From the NCBI GenBank assembly GCA_021824055.1, contig JAKALV010000162.1, positions 1-7,482 of the forward strand: a stretch of 7,482 nucleotides of DNA, written 5' to 3'. Below, in pieces: positions 6,464 through 7,482 of this stretch. Numbering within the stretch: the first letter of the stretch is position 1; each line of letters opens with the position of its first letter. Below the pieces are notes generated by a model that was not told where the DNA came from, made no database searches, and was given only the letters and a program-made list of their open reading frames with translations. Origin of the DNA: Acidobacteriota bacterium (lineage in GTDB: Bacteria; Acidobacteriota; Vicinamibacteria; Vicinamibacterales; SCN-69-37). The position numbers and the translations under genes are program-made.

Positions 6464-6934
6464 CTATCGCCCGGTTTGGGCCGGTCGCCGCACCTGCAGC
6501 AGCGCCGGCGGGACGGCGCGGCGGCCTGCGCGCCGAACGAGCGTCTCGAGCGTCACGGACTCGTATGTGCACCGCACGAGCTCATCCACTTCACTGAACA
6601 GCCAATGCAGCTGGCAGGCCGACGATTGCGGGCAACTGGCGCCCGCGCCGTCGTGCAGCAGGCACGCGCCGGGTGTGCGCGGCCGCTCGAAGACATTCAG
6701 GACTTCGAGCACGGTGATCTTGGAAGCCCGCCGCGCCAGCCGGTATCCGCCCCCAACGCCCCTGGTGCCGGAGGCCAGGCCGGCTCGCACCAGTTGCTGA
6801 AACACTTTCGCGAGAGCGCCTTCCGGAATCCCGTACCGTCTCGCGACCGCCGCAACGGTCACAAGACCATCGCCGGCCATCGCCATTTCGGCGGCCGCGT
6901 ACAGCGCGTACCGGGTGGACTTGGTAACGGTCAT
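6464..6934 (-). CDS. Rrf2-family transcriptional regulator with probable Fe-S cluster ligands
   Basis: This is a 156-residue DNA-binding protein. The winged helix-turn-helix spans about 1-68: TRYALYAAAEMA for helix 1, VTVAAVARRYGIPEGALAKV for the HTH, and the Rrf2 hallmark wing GVGGGYRLAR (59-68). Three cysteines, Cys91, Cys101 and Cys107 (C-X9-C-X5-C), are followed by His110 (C-X2-H). This arrangement resembles the cluster-binding loop of IscR, NsrR and RirA, although the first spacing is longer than the C-X5-C of IscR. The known family senses Fe-S status, iron, nitric oxide or redox state; which one applies here cannot be told. The ATG at 6934 lies 7 nt after the acetyltransferase stop. The open frame extends upstream only as a shadow of that gene. 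There is no strong Shine-Dalgarno, so translational coupling is likely. It is the last gene of the operon and could be autoregulatory. The C-terminal residues 136-156 are basic and Pro-rich, without recognisable structure. Confidence 0.88.
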   Translation of the reverse strand: MTVTKSTRYALYAAAEMAMAGDGLVTVAAVARRYGIPEGALAKVFQQLVRAGLASGTRGVGGGYRLARRASKITVLEVLNVFERPRTPGACLLHDGAGASCPQSSACQLHWLFSEVDELVRCTYESVTLETLVRRAGRRAVPPALLQVRRPAQTGR

Positions 6935-6941
6935 TGGTGAT

Positions 6942-7421
6942 TCAGGTTCGCGTACGCGCCAGATCCAGGTCCAGACAAATTCTCGGGGCGATTGTGAAGC
7001 CCTCGTGCTGGAAGAAGGACAGGAGGTCGGGATTGTCCCACCGCACCTCGGTCTGGAGCGTACTGATGCCAAGGCCGAGCAGGTTCGTGCGCAATTGATC
7101 GACCAATGCCGCCGCAACGTGGCGGCCCCGATAATCCGGATGCACACCGAGAACGTCCATGACCGCGGAGGGCTCCATGACGCCAAACTCGCCGTAATAC
7201 ACGCGCGCGAGCAGGAACCCAACAAGGTGGCCGTCAAACTCCGCACCGAGGGACATGGCGATGCCGGTGTCCGTCAGCGCCTGACTGAGCTTCTTCTGGA
7301 GAAACCGTTCACGCCGCCGCCCCGCGGCGGCCGCATCGATCGACACCAGCGCGTCAAGATCGCCCTCGTGGACGTTGCGCACCAATACTTGATCGCGGGC
7401 TACCGTATCGAGATCCTTCAT
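6942..7421 (-). CDS. GNAT-family N-acetyltransferase
   Basis: This 159-residue protein is the normal size for a single GNAT domain and is probably cytoplasmic. Motif A is visible as MDVLGVHPDYRGRHVAAALV (88-107), giving the acetyl-CoA-binding loop after strand 4. The loop reads R98-G-R-H-V-A103, so the fourth position of the usual Q/R-x-x-G-x-G/A pattern is His instead of Gly. Motif B appears as NPDLLSFFQHEGF (130-142), the typical Asn to GF segment of helix 4 and strand 6. The N-terminus VLVRNVHEGDLDALVSI fits strand 1 and helix 1. It transfers an acetyl group from acetyl-CoA, but the acceptor (small molecule, peptide or ribosomal protein) cannot be inferred. I chose the ATG at 7421 because AGAGGAG ends 5 nt before it. 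An in-frame ATG at 7439 overlaps the dehydrogenase stop as ATGA and would add six residues, including the Shine-Dalgarno bases. It sits between a dehydrogenase and an Rrf2 regulator in one operon. Confidence 0.87.
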   Translation of the reverse strand: MKDLDTVARDQVLVRNVHEGDLDALVSIDAAAAGRRRERFLQKKLSQALTDTGIAMSLGAEFDGHLVGFLLARVYYGEFGVMEPSAVMDVLGVHPDYRGRHVAAALVDQLRTNLLGLGISTLQTEVRWDNPDLLSFFQHEGFTIAPRICLDLDLARTRT

Positions 7422-7426
7422 GGTCA

Positions 7427-7433
7427 CTCCTCT
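7427..7433 (-). promoter_or_regulatory. Strong ribosome-binding site deciding the acetyltransferase start
   Basis: The minus strand reads AGAGGAG, then TGACC, then ATG at 7421. This is a near-perfect Shine-Dalgarno with a 5-nt gap, and it favours the ATG at 7421 over the ATG at 7439. It is the clearest ribosome-binding site in the window. Confidence 0.75.
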
Positions 7434-7435
7434 GC

Positions 7436-7482
7436 TCATCCGATCAGCTGGCCGCCATCCGCGCGGATGATCTGCCCCGTGA
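7436..7482 (-). CDS. C-terminal end of a short-chain dehydrogenase/reductase (partial)
   Basis: The minus strand enters from the window edge and reads TGQIIRADGGQLIG before a TGA at 7436-7438. The TGQ...DGG ending is the usual C-terminus of classical SDR enzymes (NAD(P)-dependent oxidoreductases such as FabG-like proteins), where TGQ followed by a hydrophobic stretch and DGG closes the last strand. Only 14 residues are visible, so substrate, cofactor preference and start are unknown. The stop codon overlaps an ATG as ATGA, and the acetyltransferase follows directly, so the two are in one operon. Confidence 0.72.
   Translation of the reverse strand, partial: TGQIIRADGGQLIG

Noticed and set aside
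6212..6940. A 242-codon plus-strand frame across the intergenic region and the Rrf2 gene
   Set aside because: No recognisable motif. Most of it is antisense to Rrf2, and the part over the gap has no ribosome-binding site that I can see.
6935..7246. A 104-codon upstream extension of the Rrf2 frame
   Set aside because: It overlaps the acetyltransferase gene in another frame and has no domain. Rrf2 proteins begin a few residues before the TRYAL-type helix, as at the ATG at 6934.

Overview
The window is a high-GC bacterial fragment. It most resembles Acidobacteriota, probably the Vicinamibacteria lineage. That assignment rests on gene content recognised by eye: a large Oar-like TonB-dependent receptor with an N-terminal carboxypeptidase-regulatory (CnaB-like) domain, followed at once by a VWFA-related protein of the type that is abundant in Acidobacteria. 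No marker gene is present, so the taxonomy is an inference.

Layout, left to right. Positions 2-121 (+) hold the last 39 codons of an unrecognised protein. It is followed by a gene for a membrane-anchored or exported dual-specificity-type phosphatase (162-731, +). That gene runs tail-to-tail, with a 3-nt gap, into a minus-strand pair: the receptor (2939-6238) and the VWFA-domain protein (735-2936). The pair is separated by only 2 nt and is almost certainly co-transcribed, receptor first. A gap of about 225 nt (6239-6463) follows. It holds a GC-rich hairpin just past the next operon's last gene, a 7-bp inverted repeat, and presumably the promoter of the receptor pair. The right end is a second minus-strand operon read inward from the window edge: the C-terminus of a short-chain dehydrogenase/reductase (7436-7482), a GNAT acetyltransferase (6942-7421), and an Rrf2-family regulator with an apparent Fe-S ligand set (6464-6934).

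How the genes may work together. The receptor and VWFA protein are both predicted envelope proteins: an outer-membrane barrel and an exported adhesion or protein-interaction module. Their tight coupling suggests a joint surface function, but no substrate can be read from the sequence. The phosphatase is also predicted to sit in or across the inner membrane, but it belongs to a different transcript. The dehydrogenase, acetyltransferase and regulator form a compact unit. Its last gene could sense Fe-S status, nitric oxide or redox state and control its own operon or the downstream receptor.

I see no mobile element, CRISPR array, tRNA or rRNA. The most unusual points are the receptor's apparent lack of a recognisable plug, with two long Gly/Arg-rich tracts in its N-terminal half, and the shortened MIDAS-like motif of the VWFA protein.
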